From contig NZ_PDOG01000006.1 of the NCBI RefSeq assembly GCF_003202205.1, positions 105,068 to 169,067 of the forward strand: a DNA stretch of 64,000 bases. The letters are read 5' to 3'. The stretch comes from Halomonas sp. LBP4 (GTDB lineage Bacteria > Pseudomonadota > Gammaproteobacteria > Pseudomonadales > Halomonadaceae). A model generated the notes under the pieces. It did no database searches, had not been told where the DNA came from, and saw only the letters and a program-made list of their open reading frames with translations. This document shows positions 43,200 through 50,610 of this stretch, one piece after another. A program made the translations under genes and the position numbers. How positions within the stretch are numbered: position 1 is the first letter of the stretch; each line of letters opens with the position of its first letter.

Positions 43200-44747
43200 A
43201 TGCCCCATCTAGAGATCCACCCCGGCACGATGACCCTGGCCCAGGCACGCCGGGTCTTCGAGACACCGGCCCGGGTCAGCCTGCCGGCGAGCGCCGATGC
43301 GGCGATCCAGCGCAGCGTCGACTGCGTCAACCGCGTCGTGGCCGAGGACCGCACCGTCTACGGCATCAACACCGGCTTCGGCCTGCTGGCCCAGACCCGC
43401 ATCGAGCAGGAGCACCTGGAAGACCTGCAGCGCTCCCTGGTGCTGTCGCATGCCACCGGCGTCGGCGAGCCCATGGACGACGCCCTGGTGCGCCTGATCA
43501 TGGTGCTCAAGGTCAATAGCCTGGCGCGCGGCTTCTCCGGCATTCGCCGCGAGGTGCTCGACGCCCTGGTGGCGCTGATCAATGCCGAGGTCTACCCGCA
43601 TATTCCGCTCAAGGGCTCGGTGGGCGCCTCGGGCGACCTGGCGCCGCTGGCGCATATGAGCGTGGTGCTGCTCGGCGAAGGCAAGGCCCGCCACCGGGGC
43701 GAGTGGCTCCCCGCCCGCCAGGCCCTGGAAGTGGCCGGCCTCCAGCCGCTCTCCCTGGCCCCCAAGGAGGGCCTGGCGCTGCTCAACGGCACCCAGGTCT
43801 CCGCGGCCTATGCCCTCAAGGGGCTGTTCGAGGCCGAAGACCTGTTCGCCGCCGCCACGGTGTGCGGCTCGCTGACCGTGGAGGCGACGCTCAGCTCGCG
43901 GGCGCCCTTCGACGCGCGCATCCACGAGGTGCGTGGTCAGCCGGGGCAGGTCGATGCCGCCGCGGGCTATCGTCACCTGCTCGGCCGCCGCAGCGAGATC
44001 AGCGACTCCCACGTCCACTGCGGCAAGGTACAGGACCCCTACTCGCTGCGCTGCCAGCCCCAGGTCATGGGGGCCGTCCTGACCCAGATCCGCCAGGCCG
44101 CCGAGGTGCTGGCCGTCGAGGTCAATGCGGTGTCGGACAATCCCCTGGTCTTTGCGGCCGAGGGGGACATCATCTCCGGCGGCAACTTCCACGCCGAGCC
44201 GGTGGCCATGGCGGCGGACAACCTGGCCCTGGCCATCGCCGAGATCGGCTCGCTCACCGAGCGGCGCATCTCGCTGATGATGGACGAGCACATGTCCCGG
44301 CTGCCGCCCTTCCTGGTCGAGCACGGCGGGGTCAACTCCGGCTTCATGATCGCGCAGGTGACGGCCGCCGCCCTGGCGAGTGAAAACAAGGCCCTGGCCC
44401 ATCCCCACAGCGTCGACAGCCTGCCGACCTCGGCCAACCAGGAGGACCACGTCTCCATGGCCCCGGCCGCCGGCAAGCGGCTGTGGGAGATGGCCGCGAA
44501 CGTGCGCGGCATCCTCGCCATCGAGTGGCTGGCCGCCTGCCAGGGGCTGGACTTCCGAATGGATGGGAATGGCCATCGCCTCACCACCACAGAGCCGCTG
44601 GAACGGGCACGCCACGCCCTGCGCGAACGCGTGGCCCATTACGACAAGGATCGCTTCTTCGCCCCCGACATCGAGGCCGCGACCGAGCTGCTCGAATCCC
44701 GCGTCCTGAACGCCCTGGTGCCGCAGTCACTGCTACCCAGTCACTGA
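43200..44747 (+). CDS. hutH: Histidine ammonia-lyase
   Basis: 515 residues. It removes ammonia from histidine to give urocanate. The Ala-Ser-Gly triad (143-145) in KGSVGASGDLAPLAHM makes the MIO electrophile. YGINTGFG near residue 54, QDPYSLRCQPQVMG and SADNP/SDNPL-type text (AVSDNPLVF) are also typical. AGGAG precedes the ATG. Though the first enzyme of the pathway, it is the last of the four hut enzymes in this order. Confidence 0.98.
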   Translation: MPHLEIHPGTMTLAQARRVFETPARVSLPASADAAIQRSVDCVNRVVAEDRTVYGINTGFGLLAQTRIEQEHLEDLQRSLVLSHATGVGEPMDDALVRLIMVLKVNSLARGFSGIRREVLDALVALINAEVYPHIPLKGSVGASGDLAPLAHMSVVLLGEGKARHRGEWLPARQALEVAGLQPLSLAPKEGLALLNGTQVSAAYALKGLFEAEDLFAAATVCGSLTVEATLSSRAPFDARIHEVRGQPGQVDAAAGYRHLLGRRSEISDSHVHCGKVQDPYSLRCQPQVMGAVLTQIRQAAEVLAVEVNAVSDNPLVFAAEGDIISGGNFHAEPVAMAADNLALAIAEIGSLTERRISLMMDEHMSRLPPFLVEHGGVNSGFMIAQVTAAALASENKALAHPHSVDSLPTSANQEDHVSMAPAAGKRLWEMAANVRGILAIEWLAACQGLDFRMDGNGHRLTTTEPLERARHALRERVAHYDKDRFFAPDIEAATELLESRVLNALVPQSLLPSH

Positions 44748-44779
44748 CGGTCGGCCTCCCTTGACGTACCATCCTCCGC

Positions 44780-44799
44780 CCCGGGGCTTCGGCCCCGGG
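44780..44799. terminator. UUCG-loop hairpin between hutH and the antiporter gene
   Basis: 8-bp stem CCCGGGGC-TTCG-GCCCCGGG with a very stable tetraloop, 33 bases after the hutH stop. No T-run follows; it may attenuate rather than end transcription. Confidence 0.5.
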
Positions 44800-44834
44800 A
44801 TGTCGCCGCCCTCAATCAACGACAAGAGCCAAGC

Positions 44835-46181
44835 ATGAATGCCATCGTTCTGGCCATCCTGGTGATGGTCACCCTGAGTCTCGCCCGCGTTTCCGTGGTC
44901 TTCGCGCTGATCGCCGCCAGCCTGGTCGGCGGTCTCCATGCCGGCATGCCGCTCGCCGATATCCTCGACGCCTTCAACGACGGCCTCGGCAACGGCGCCA
45001 CCATCGCCCTCTCCTATGCCGTGCTCGGCGCCTTCGCCGTCGCCCTGTCACGTTCCGGGATCACCGAGTTGCTCGCCAACCGGGCGATTCGCGGCCTCGA
45101 CCTGGATGACGACAGCGGCAATCGCCGCCTGGTCGGCTACACCCTCCTGGGCGCCCTGCTGGCCGCGGCGGTCAGTTCCCAGAACCTGATCCCGGTGCAT
45201 ATCGCCTTCATTCCGGTGCTGGTGCCGCCGCTGCTCAAGTTGATGAACCACCTGCGGCTCGACCGACGGGTGGCCGCCTGCGTGATCACCTTCGGCATCA
45301 CCGCGCCCTACATGCTGCTGCCGGTAGGCTTCGGCTCGATCTTCCTCAACGACATCCTGCTGGCCAATCTCAACGAGAGCGGCGCGGCACTGGGGCTGGA
45401 GGTGACCCGCCAGATGGTGCCCCTGGCCATGGTGATTCCCATCGGCGGCATGGCGCTGGGCCTGGCCGTGGCGGTGCTGTGGAGCTACCGCAAGCCGCGC
45501 CACTACGAGGATCACGACCTGGCCCACGGCGACGAGACGCCGGCCGAGGCGGCCCGTCACCTGGCACCCTGGCAGCTCGGCGTGCTGGCCGTGGCCCTGG
45601 GCGGCACCGTGGCCATCCAGCTGCTGTCCGGTTCCATGGTGCTCGGCGGTCTCTTCGGCTTCGCCCTGCTCTCGATGAGCGGGGTGTTCCGCTGGCACGA
45701 GCAGGACAGCATCTTCACCGAGGGCATGCGCATGATGGCCCTGGTGGGGTTCATCATGATCTCGGCGGCGGGGTTCGCCAGCGTGATGCAGGCCAGCGGC
45801 GAGGTGGAAGGGCTGGTGGCCGGCTCCGCCGAGCTGATCGGCGACAACAAGGGGCTCGCCGCCTTGATCATGTTGCTGGTCGGCCTCTTCATCACCATGG
45901 GCATCGGCTCGTCGTTCTCGACGATCCCGATCATCGCCTCGCTCTACGTGCCCCTGGCGCTGGGCTTCGGCTTCTCCCCCATGGCCACCGTGGCCCTAGT
46001 GGGCACCGCCGCCGCCCTGGGCGATGCCGGCTCGCCGGCCTCGGACTCGACGCTGGGGCCGACCGCCGGCCTCAACGCCGACGGTCAGCACGACCATATC
46101 TGGGACTCGGTCGTCCCCACCTTCCTGCACTACAACATCCCGCTGATCGCCTTCGGCTGGCTCGCCGCCATGCTGCTCTAG
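44835..46181 (+). CDS. Na+/H+ antiporter-family permease, candidate histidine transporter
   Basis: 448 residues, about eleven to twelve transmembrane helices. It matches the Na+/H+ antiporter-type family (YuiF-like; related to NhaC): SSQNLIPVHIAFIPVLVPPLL, PYMLLPVGFGSIFLNDILLA and a C-terminal GTAAALGDAGSPASDSTLGPTAGLN. Members of this family in some bacteria are amino acid transporters and lie by hut genes. Because it follows hutH on the same strand, histidine or urocanate uptake is a reasonable guess. A real Na+/H+ antiporter is the alternative. Confidence 0.88.
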   Translation: MNAIVLAILVMVTLSLARVSVVFALIAASLVGGLHAGMPLADILDAFNDGLGNGATIALSYAVLGAFAVALSRSGITELLANRAIRGLDLDDDSGNRRLVGYTLLGALLAAAVSSQNLIPVHIAFIPVLVPPLLKLMNHLRLDRRVAACVITFGITAPYMLLPVGFGSIFLNDILLANLNESGAALGLEVTRQMVPLAMVIPIGGMALGLAVAVLWSYRKPRHYEDHDLAHGDETPAEAARHLAPWQLGVLAVALGGTVAIQLLSGSMVLGGLFGFALLSMSGVFRWHEQDSIFTEGMRMMALVGFIMISAAGFASVMQASGEVEGLVAGSAELIGDNKGLAALIMLLVGLFITMGIGSSFSTIPIIASLYVPLALGFGFSPMATVALVGTAAALGDAGSPASDSTLGPTAGLNADGQHDHIWDSVVPTFLHYNIPLIAFGWLAAMLL

Positions 46182-46316
46182 GAGCCGACACTGCCGGGGG
46201 TTATCACCCACTTGGGCGCGGTGCCTTGTCCCGGATCACTGCGGTGCAACACGGGGTGTGCTACATCTGTCGCCTTGGCAGCGGTTACAGTGACACCCCG
46301 TGCCGGAGGTAACAGG

Positions 46317-46713
46317 ATGCCCGAGCACAAGCCCCACGAACGCCCCAGCTGGCATGCCCTGCCGGCCGAGGAGTCGCTGACGCGACTCGACGTCACGCCG
46401 CGGGGATTGAGCGGCCAGGAGGCCCATGCGCGACATCATGGCCCGACAGCCCCGCGACCCAGACGCCTCCCTGATCAACAGCCGCTTCCTGATCCACAGC
46501 TCGCTGTCGATGACGGGAATCTTCGGCAGCCGGCCGGTGTGGATCGCCATCGCCCTGGTGGTCGCGCTGCAGCTGGCCTGGACCTACCTGCCCTTCATGC
46601 AGCTGATCTTCGGCAGCGCCGCCCTGGGTCTCGTCCACTGGCTGGTGATCCTCGCCGGCAGCGTGGCGATCCTGCTGATCGTCGAGTTGGAGAAGTGGGT
46701 GTTGCGCCGCCGC
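46317..46713 (+). pseudogene. Remnant of a P-type cation-transporting ATPase with internal deletions
   Basis: Start with a good ribosome binding site (GGAGG) at ATG 46317: RPSWHALPAEESLTRLDVTPRGLSGQEAHAR matches the N-terminal domain of P2-type ATPases (residues 1-42). At about 46426-46445 the match jumps to a different frame, DIMARQPRDPDASL, near the end of the catalytic core/M6. After about 46470 it jumps again to the last transmembrane segments: INSRFLIHSS, WIAIALVVALQLAWTYLPFMQ and VELEKWVLRR. The phosphorylation motif DKTG and the ATP-binding domain are gone. So several hundred residues are missing; it cannot be functional. Confidence 0.85.
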
Positions 46714-46787
46714 ACCACGGGCGGCGCCCGGCCAGTGGTCCCCGGGGCACCGGACACCGCAAGGCCGAGGCGCGCTGATATATGGCA

Positions 46788-46910
46788 TCACTCGAGGAGT
46801 TGGGCCAACTGGCTTTCCAGCTTGGGCAGCTGGCCTTCCACGACACCCCAGACGATCCGTTCGACGGCCTGTTGCATGTCATGGAGGTATTTGCGCGGTT
46901 CACGCCGCAT
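46788..46910 (-). pseudogene. hepT toxin gene with an internal deletion
   Basis: A 40-codon frame that begins at ATG 46910, overlapping the mntA stop by 11 bases as intact hepT genes do. Residues 1-19 (MRREPRKYLHDMQQAVERI) match the N-terminus of DUF86/HepT. Residues 20-40 (VWGVVEGQLPKLESQLAQLLE) match its C-terminus. The middle 65 or so residues, with the RxxxxH RNase motif, are missing, and the join is in frame near 46850. The toxin would be inactive. Confidence 0.82.
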
Positions 46911-47208
46911 AGAGCAAGGCCTCGCTTTGCTCGACACTCTGCCGGAACCACGGATTGGAAAGTGCATGGGGCGTCACCAGGTCAACCGGCCGCTCGAGCC
47001 GCGCTTCCAGTGCCGCCTTGAGGGAGAAGAAAGCGTCGGCCACCTCGACAGGGGATAGCTCGGGCTCGAACTCCACCAGGAAATCCAGATCGCTGGCGTC
47101 TGAAAAATCACCTGCGACGGCCGACCCGAACGCGGCCAGACGACGGACACCGTAACGACGACACAGTGTCTGGATATCCCCTCGTGCACTCTCCAGCAAT
47201 GCGATCAT
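46900..47208 (-). CDS. MntA-type minimal nucleotidyltransferase (antitoxin)
   Basis: 102 residues. The nucleotidyltransferase motif GSAVAGDFSDASDLDFLVEF shows GS-x10-DxD. Such MntA proteins are antitoxins that AMPylate their HepT partner. The gene appears intact, with the partner reduced to a fragment (next entry downstream). Upstream of its start is the hrpB 3' end, 52 bases away on the same strand. The antitoxin may be left without function. Confidence 0.9.
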   Translation of the reverse strand: MIALLESARGDIQTLCRRYGVRRLAAFGSAVAGDFSDASDLDFLVEFEPELSPVEVADAFFSLKAALEARLERPVDLVTPHALSNPWFRQSVEQSEALLYAA

Positions 47209-47260
47209 GTTCCCCCCGATGACGCCTTTCGCCTTTGCCTGATCATAGCATCGAATGACG

Positions 47261-49732
47261 CTACCCCCGACGCTTGGTGCGGGCGGTGGCCTCGGCGGTC
47301 ATGGGATCCTCGGGCCAGGGGTGCTTGGGGTAGCGCCCGCGCAGGTCCTTGCGCACCTCCGGGTAGCCGTTGGCCCAGAAGCTCTCGAGGTCCCGGGTGA
47401 CCTGCAGCGGGCGCCGCGCCGGCGAGAGCAGGTGCAGCAGCACCGGTACGCGCCCGCCGGCGATGCGCGGCGTCGCCCGCCAGCCGAACACTTCCTGCAG
47501 CTTCACCGCCAGCACCGGCTCGCCGCCGTGCCGGCAGGGCCCGTAGTCGAGCCGGATATGGGAGCCGCTGGGCACCGCCAGCCGCTCGGGGGCGAGCTCG
47601 TCGAGACGCGCGCGCAGCGACCAGTCGAGGCCGTCGAGCAGGATCCGCCCCAGCGGCAGCTTGTCGACCGCCTCGAGCCGTGTCACGCCGTCGAGGTGCG
47701 GGCCGAGCCAGTCGGCGAGGGTGGCGAGCAGCGCCCCGAGGGACCAGTCGGGCCAGTCGCCGCCGAGCTCGCGACGCAGCAGCGCCACCCGGCCGAGCAG
47801 CTGTTCGGCGGCCTCGTCGAAGGCCAGCCGCCCGCGGCGGCGAAGGGCGGCCAACAGCGCCTGGCGCACGGCCTCCGGCGGCAGCGCCTGCAGGGGCCGG
47901 CGTTCCAGCACCACCGCGCCCAGGCCGCGGACCTGCTCGCCGATCAGGCGGCCCTGCTCCTCGGACCACTCCAGGCTCGCCCGCCATTCGCGTGTCTCGG
48001 GGTAGAGCGCCTCCAGCCGGTCGGGGGCGAGCGCCACGGCGCGAAAGATCCGCGCCCCGCTGGCCTGGCCGTCGAGTTCGGCCGCCACCAGCAGCTCGGC
48101 ATGGGCCAGGGGGTGATCCTCGGGCAGCGTCGCCAGGCCCCCGCCGGCCAGGCGAAAGCGGCCCGGCCCGACCTGGTGCGCCGTCCGTTGAGCCACCCGC
48201 TCCGGATAGGCCAGCGCCAGCAGTGCGCCGAGGGGCGCCAGGTTCGCCACCGCCAGCCGGCAACCGCCGACCTGCGCCAGCCGGCGGGCGTCCTGCTGCC
48301 ACTGGCGATGGGCCCGGCCATCCGCCAGGCGTGCCTCGAGCGCCCGCTCCAGGTCCTTCTCGCCCTCGAGGTCGCGCCCCTCCAGCAGCGCCACCAGGGC
48401 GCAGGCCAGGGGCTGCGCGTCGAGGGCGACGGCACGCTCGAGCATCACCGCCAGCCGCGGATGGGTCGGCCAGCGGCTGCAGGCGCGCCCCAGCGCGGTG
48501 AGATGGAAGGCCTCGTCCAGCACCCCGAGTCGCCGCAGCAGGTCACGCCCCGCGGCCAGGGCCGCGGCGGGCGGCGGGGTCACCCAGGCCAGCTGGTTCG
48601 GCTCCGTGACGCCCCAGCGGGCCAGCTCGAAGGCCAGCGGCGCCAGGTCGGCCTGGCGGATCTCCGGCTCGCCGTGGGGCATCAGCGGCTGCTCCTCGGC
48701 CCACAGGCGCACGCAGACCCCGGGGCCCTGGCGCCCGGCGCGGCCGCGGCGCTGGTCGGCGCTGGCGCGATTGACCCGCCGCGTCTCCAGGCGGGTGAGG
48801 CCGCTGCGCGGCTGGAAGACCGGCACCCGCTCCTGGCCGGCATCGACGACGATGCGCACGCCGTCCACGGTGACGCTCGACTCGGCGATGGCGGTGGCCA
48901 GCACCACCCGGCGCCTGCCCGCCGGGGCGGGGCGCAGGGCACGGCGCTGGGTTTCCAGCGGCAACCGGCCGTGCAGTTCCATGATGGCCAGGTCCGGGCG
49001 CCGGCCGGCCAGCTCCCGCGCCAGGCGGCGGATCTCGCCGACGCCGGGCAGGATCACCAGGGCATCGCCCTCGCCCGCCTCCAGTGCCCCGATCACCGCC
49101 CGGGCCTGCTGGGAAGCGGCCTCATCGCGGCTGGCCAGGGAGCGATAGCGAGTCTCCACGGGAAAGGTCCGGCCCGGGCAGTCGATCACCGGGGTCGCCT
49201 CGCCCAGCGTCTCGAGCAGCGAGTCCACGTCCAGGGTCGCCGACATCACCAGCAGGCGCAGGTCGTCACGCAGGCCCTCCTGGGCATCGAGGGCCAGTGC
49301 CAGGCCGAGGTCGGCCTCGAGGCTGCGCTCGTGGAACTCGTCGAAGATGACGCCCGCCACGCCCTCGAGCATGGGGTCGTCCTGGAGCATGCGGGTCAGC
49401 ACCCCCTGGGTGACCACCTCGAGCCGGGTGTTGGGCCCCACGCGACTCTCGCCACGCATCCGATAGCCCACCGTCTCCCCGACCGTCTCCCCCAGGGTTT
49501 CCGCCATGAAGCCCGCCGCCAGCCGCGCCGCCACCCGCCGCGGCTCCAGCAGCAGCAGCCTGCCACCCCGGCGCTCATCCCGGCACCAGGGCTCGTCGAG
49601 CAGCGCCAGCGGCACCCGGGTGGTCTTGCCGGCGCCGGGCTCGGCCACCAGCAGTACGCGGCTGTGGGCCGCCAGTGCCGCGCGGATGGCGTCCAGCCGC
49701 GCCTCGATGGGCAGCGTCGACGGCCAGGTCAT
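47261..49732 (-). CDS. hrpB: ATP-dependent helicase HrpB
   Basis: 823 residues, the usual length. DEAH-type helicase: EPGAGKTT (31-38, motif I), DEFHERS (motif II), MSATL (motif III), HGRLPLETQRRAL, ATAIAESSVTVDGV and QRRGRAGR (motif VI), then winged helix/ratchet (HA2) and the HrpB-specific C-terminal domain (about 680-820). HrpB is a putative RNA helicase with no settled role. ATG 49732 overlaps the stop of the TetR gene by 4 bases, so it is coupled to a regulator, which is not a typical partner. Confidence 0.97.
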   Translation of the reverse strand: MTWPSTLPIEARLDAIRAALAAHSRVLLVAEPGAGKTTRVPLALLDEPWCRDERRGGRLLLLEPRRVAARLAAGFMAETLGETVGETVGYRMRGESRVGPNTRLEVVTQGVLTRMLQDDPMLEGVAGVIFDEFHERSLEADLGLALALDAQEGLRDDLRLLVMSATLDVDSLLETLGEATPVIDCPGRTFPVETRYRSLASRDEAASQQARAVIGALEAGEGDALVILPGVGEIRRLARELAGRRPDLAIMELHGRLPLETQRRALRPAPAGRRRVVLATAIAESSVTVDGVRIVVDAGQERVPVFQPRSGLTRLETRRVNRASADQRRGRAGRQGPGVCVRLWAEEQPLMPHGEPEIRQADLAPLAFELARWGVTEPNQLAWVTPPPAAALAAGRDLLRRLGVLDEAFHLTALGRACSRWPTHPRLAVMLERAVALDAQPLACALVALLEGRDLEGEKDLERALEARLADGRAHRQWQQDARRLAQVGGCRLAVANLAPLGALLALAYPERVAQRTAHQVGPGRFRLAGGGLATLPEDHPLAHAELLVAAELDGQASGARIFRAVALAPDRLEALYPETREWRASLEWSEEQGRLIGEQVRGLGAVVLERRPLQALPPEAVRQALLAALRRRGRLAFDEAAEQLLGRVALLRRELGGDWPDWSLGALLATLADWLGPHLDGVTRLEAVDKLPLGRILLDGLDWSLRARLDELAPERLAVPSGSHIRLDYGPCRHGGEPVLAVKLQEVFGWRATPRIAGGRVPVLLHLLSPARRPLQVTRDLESFWANGYPEVRKDLRGRYPKHPWPEDPMTAEATARTKRRG

Positions 49733-50403
49733 CGGGCCTCGCGCGGCCTGACCCCGCACCCCTTGAGGATCACCCGGGTCAGGAAGGCGGTGATCTGCTC
49801 CACGTCGGCATCGGAGAGCTCCTCCTTGCCGGTGATGCCGAGCACCTGGGTCTCGAAGTCGGCGTAGTGCTGGGTGGCCGACCAGATCAGGAAGATCAGC
49901 CACACCGGGTCGACCGGGTCCATCAGGCCGCGCTCCGCCCACTGCTCGAAGACCCGCGCCCGGGCCTGCACCCAGTCGCGCAGCCCGCCGCTCAGGTACT
50001 CCTGCAGGAAGGGTGCCCCGCCGAGGATCTCGGCGGCGAACAGCCGGGACCCCTCCGGGTGGCGGCGCGACAGCTGCATCTTGCTGCGGATAAAGGCCTC
50101 GAGGACTTCCGCAGGATCGTCCTCCACCGATATATCATCGAGCAGCGCATTCCAGCGCTCCATCATCCGCTCCAGCAGGCGCACGTAGAGCCCCCGCTTG
50201 CTGCCCATGTAATAGAGCACATTGGACTTGGGCAGCCCGGCCTGCTCGGCGATGTCCTGGAGGCTGGCGCCGCGATAGCCGTGCCGGGCGAAGACCCGCT
50301 CGGCCGCCGCCAGGATCTCGCGCTCGTTACGCTCGCGCGTCATGCCGTTGGTTTCCCCCTTCTCACGCACGCTCCTCTCGGGAGGCGTCTTCCACTGCGT
50401 CAT
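49729..50403 (-). CDS. TetR-family regulator, RutR-like
   Basis: 224 residues from ATG 50403 (GAGG 7 bases upstream); ATG 50343 is an alternative, giving 204. The N-terminal helix-turn-helix is AAERVFARHGYRGASLQDIAEQAGLPKSNVLYYMGSKRGLY. The C-terminal domain with LFAAEILGGAPFLQEYLSGGLRDW and DPVWLIFLIWSATQHYADFETQV resembles E. coli RutR (uracil/thymine-responsive). It is divergent from xdhA, and a near-consensus RutR operator lies between them. It is probably the local regulator of purine catabolism; the effector may be a purine or pyrimidine base. Confidence 0.9.
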   Translation of the reverse strand: MTQWKTPPERSVREKGETNGMTRERNEREILAAAERVFARHGYRGASLQDIAEQAGLPKSNVLYYMGSKRGLYVRLLERMMERWNALLDDISVEDDPAEVLEAFIRSKMQLSRRHPEGSRLFAAEILGGAPFLQEYLSGGLRDWVQARARVFEQWAERGLMDPVDPVWLIFLIWSATQHYADFETQVLGITGKEELSDADVEQITAFLTRVILKGCGVRPREAR

Positions 50404-50536
50404 CGGCAACCTCACTGCCCCATGTCGTGTCCGGGCCCTCGTCCAGGCGATCAAGTGTTCGGGATAGTGCACCAGCCCTGTGAAGGGTGCAAACGGGCTT
50501 GCAAACCGATCGATTCTGAACCATGCTGGAAACATC

Positions 50537-50552
50537 CTGACCGAATGGTCAA
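50537..50552. promoter_or_regulatory. RutR-type operator between the TetR gene and xdhA
   Basis: CTGACCGAATGGTCAA matches the known RutR consensus TTGACCAnnTGGTCAA at 12 of 14 specified positions. It lies 59 bases before xdhA and 134 bases before the TetR gene, suited to control xdhABC and to autoregulate. Confidence 0.78.
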
Positions 50553-50610
50553 CAGCTGCACGGCATCAGCCACCCACATCAACAAGAGACACTCAACAAG
50601 AGACAAGGCG

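Noticed and set aside
46782..47021. A 79-codon plus-strand frame starting MASLEELGQLAFQLG
   Set aside because: It is the antisense of the mini-hepT and mntA, which carry real family motifs on the minus strand.
47255..49867. An 870-codon plus-strand frame opposite hrpB
   Set aside because: Low-complexity Ala/Gly/Gln translation, a shadow of the real helicase gene.
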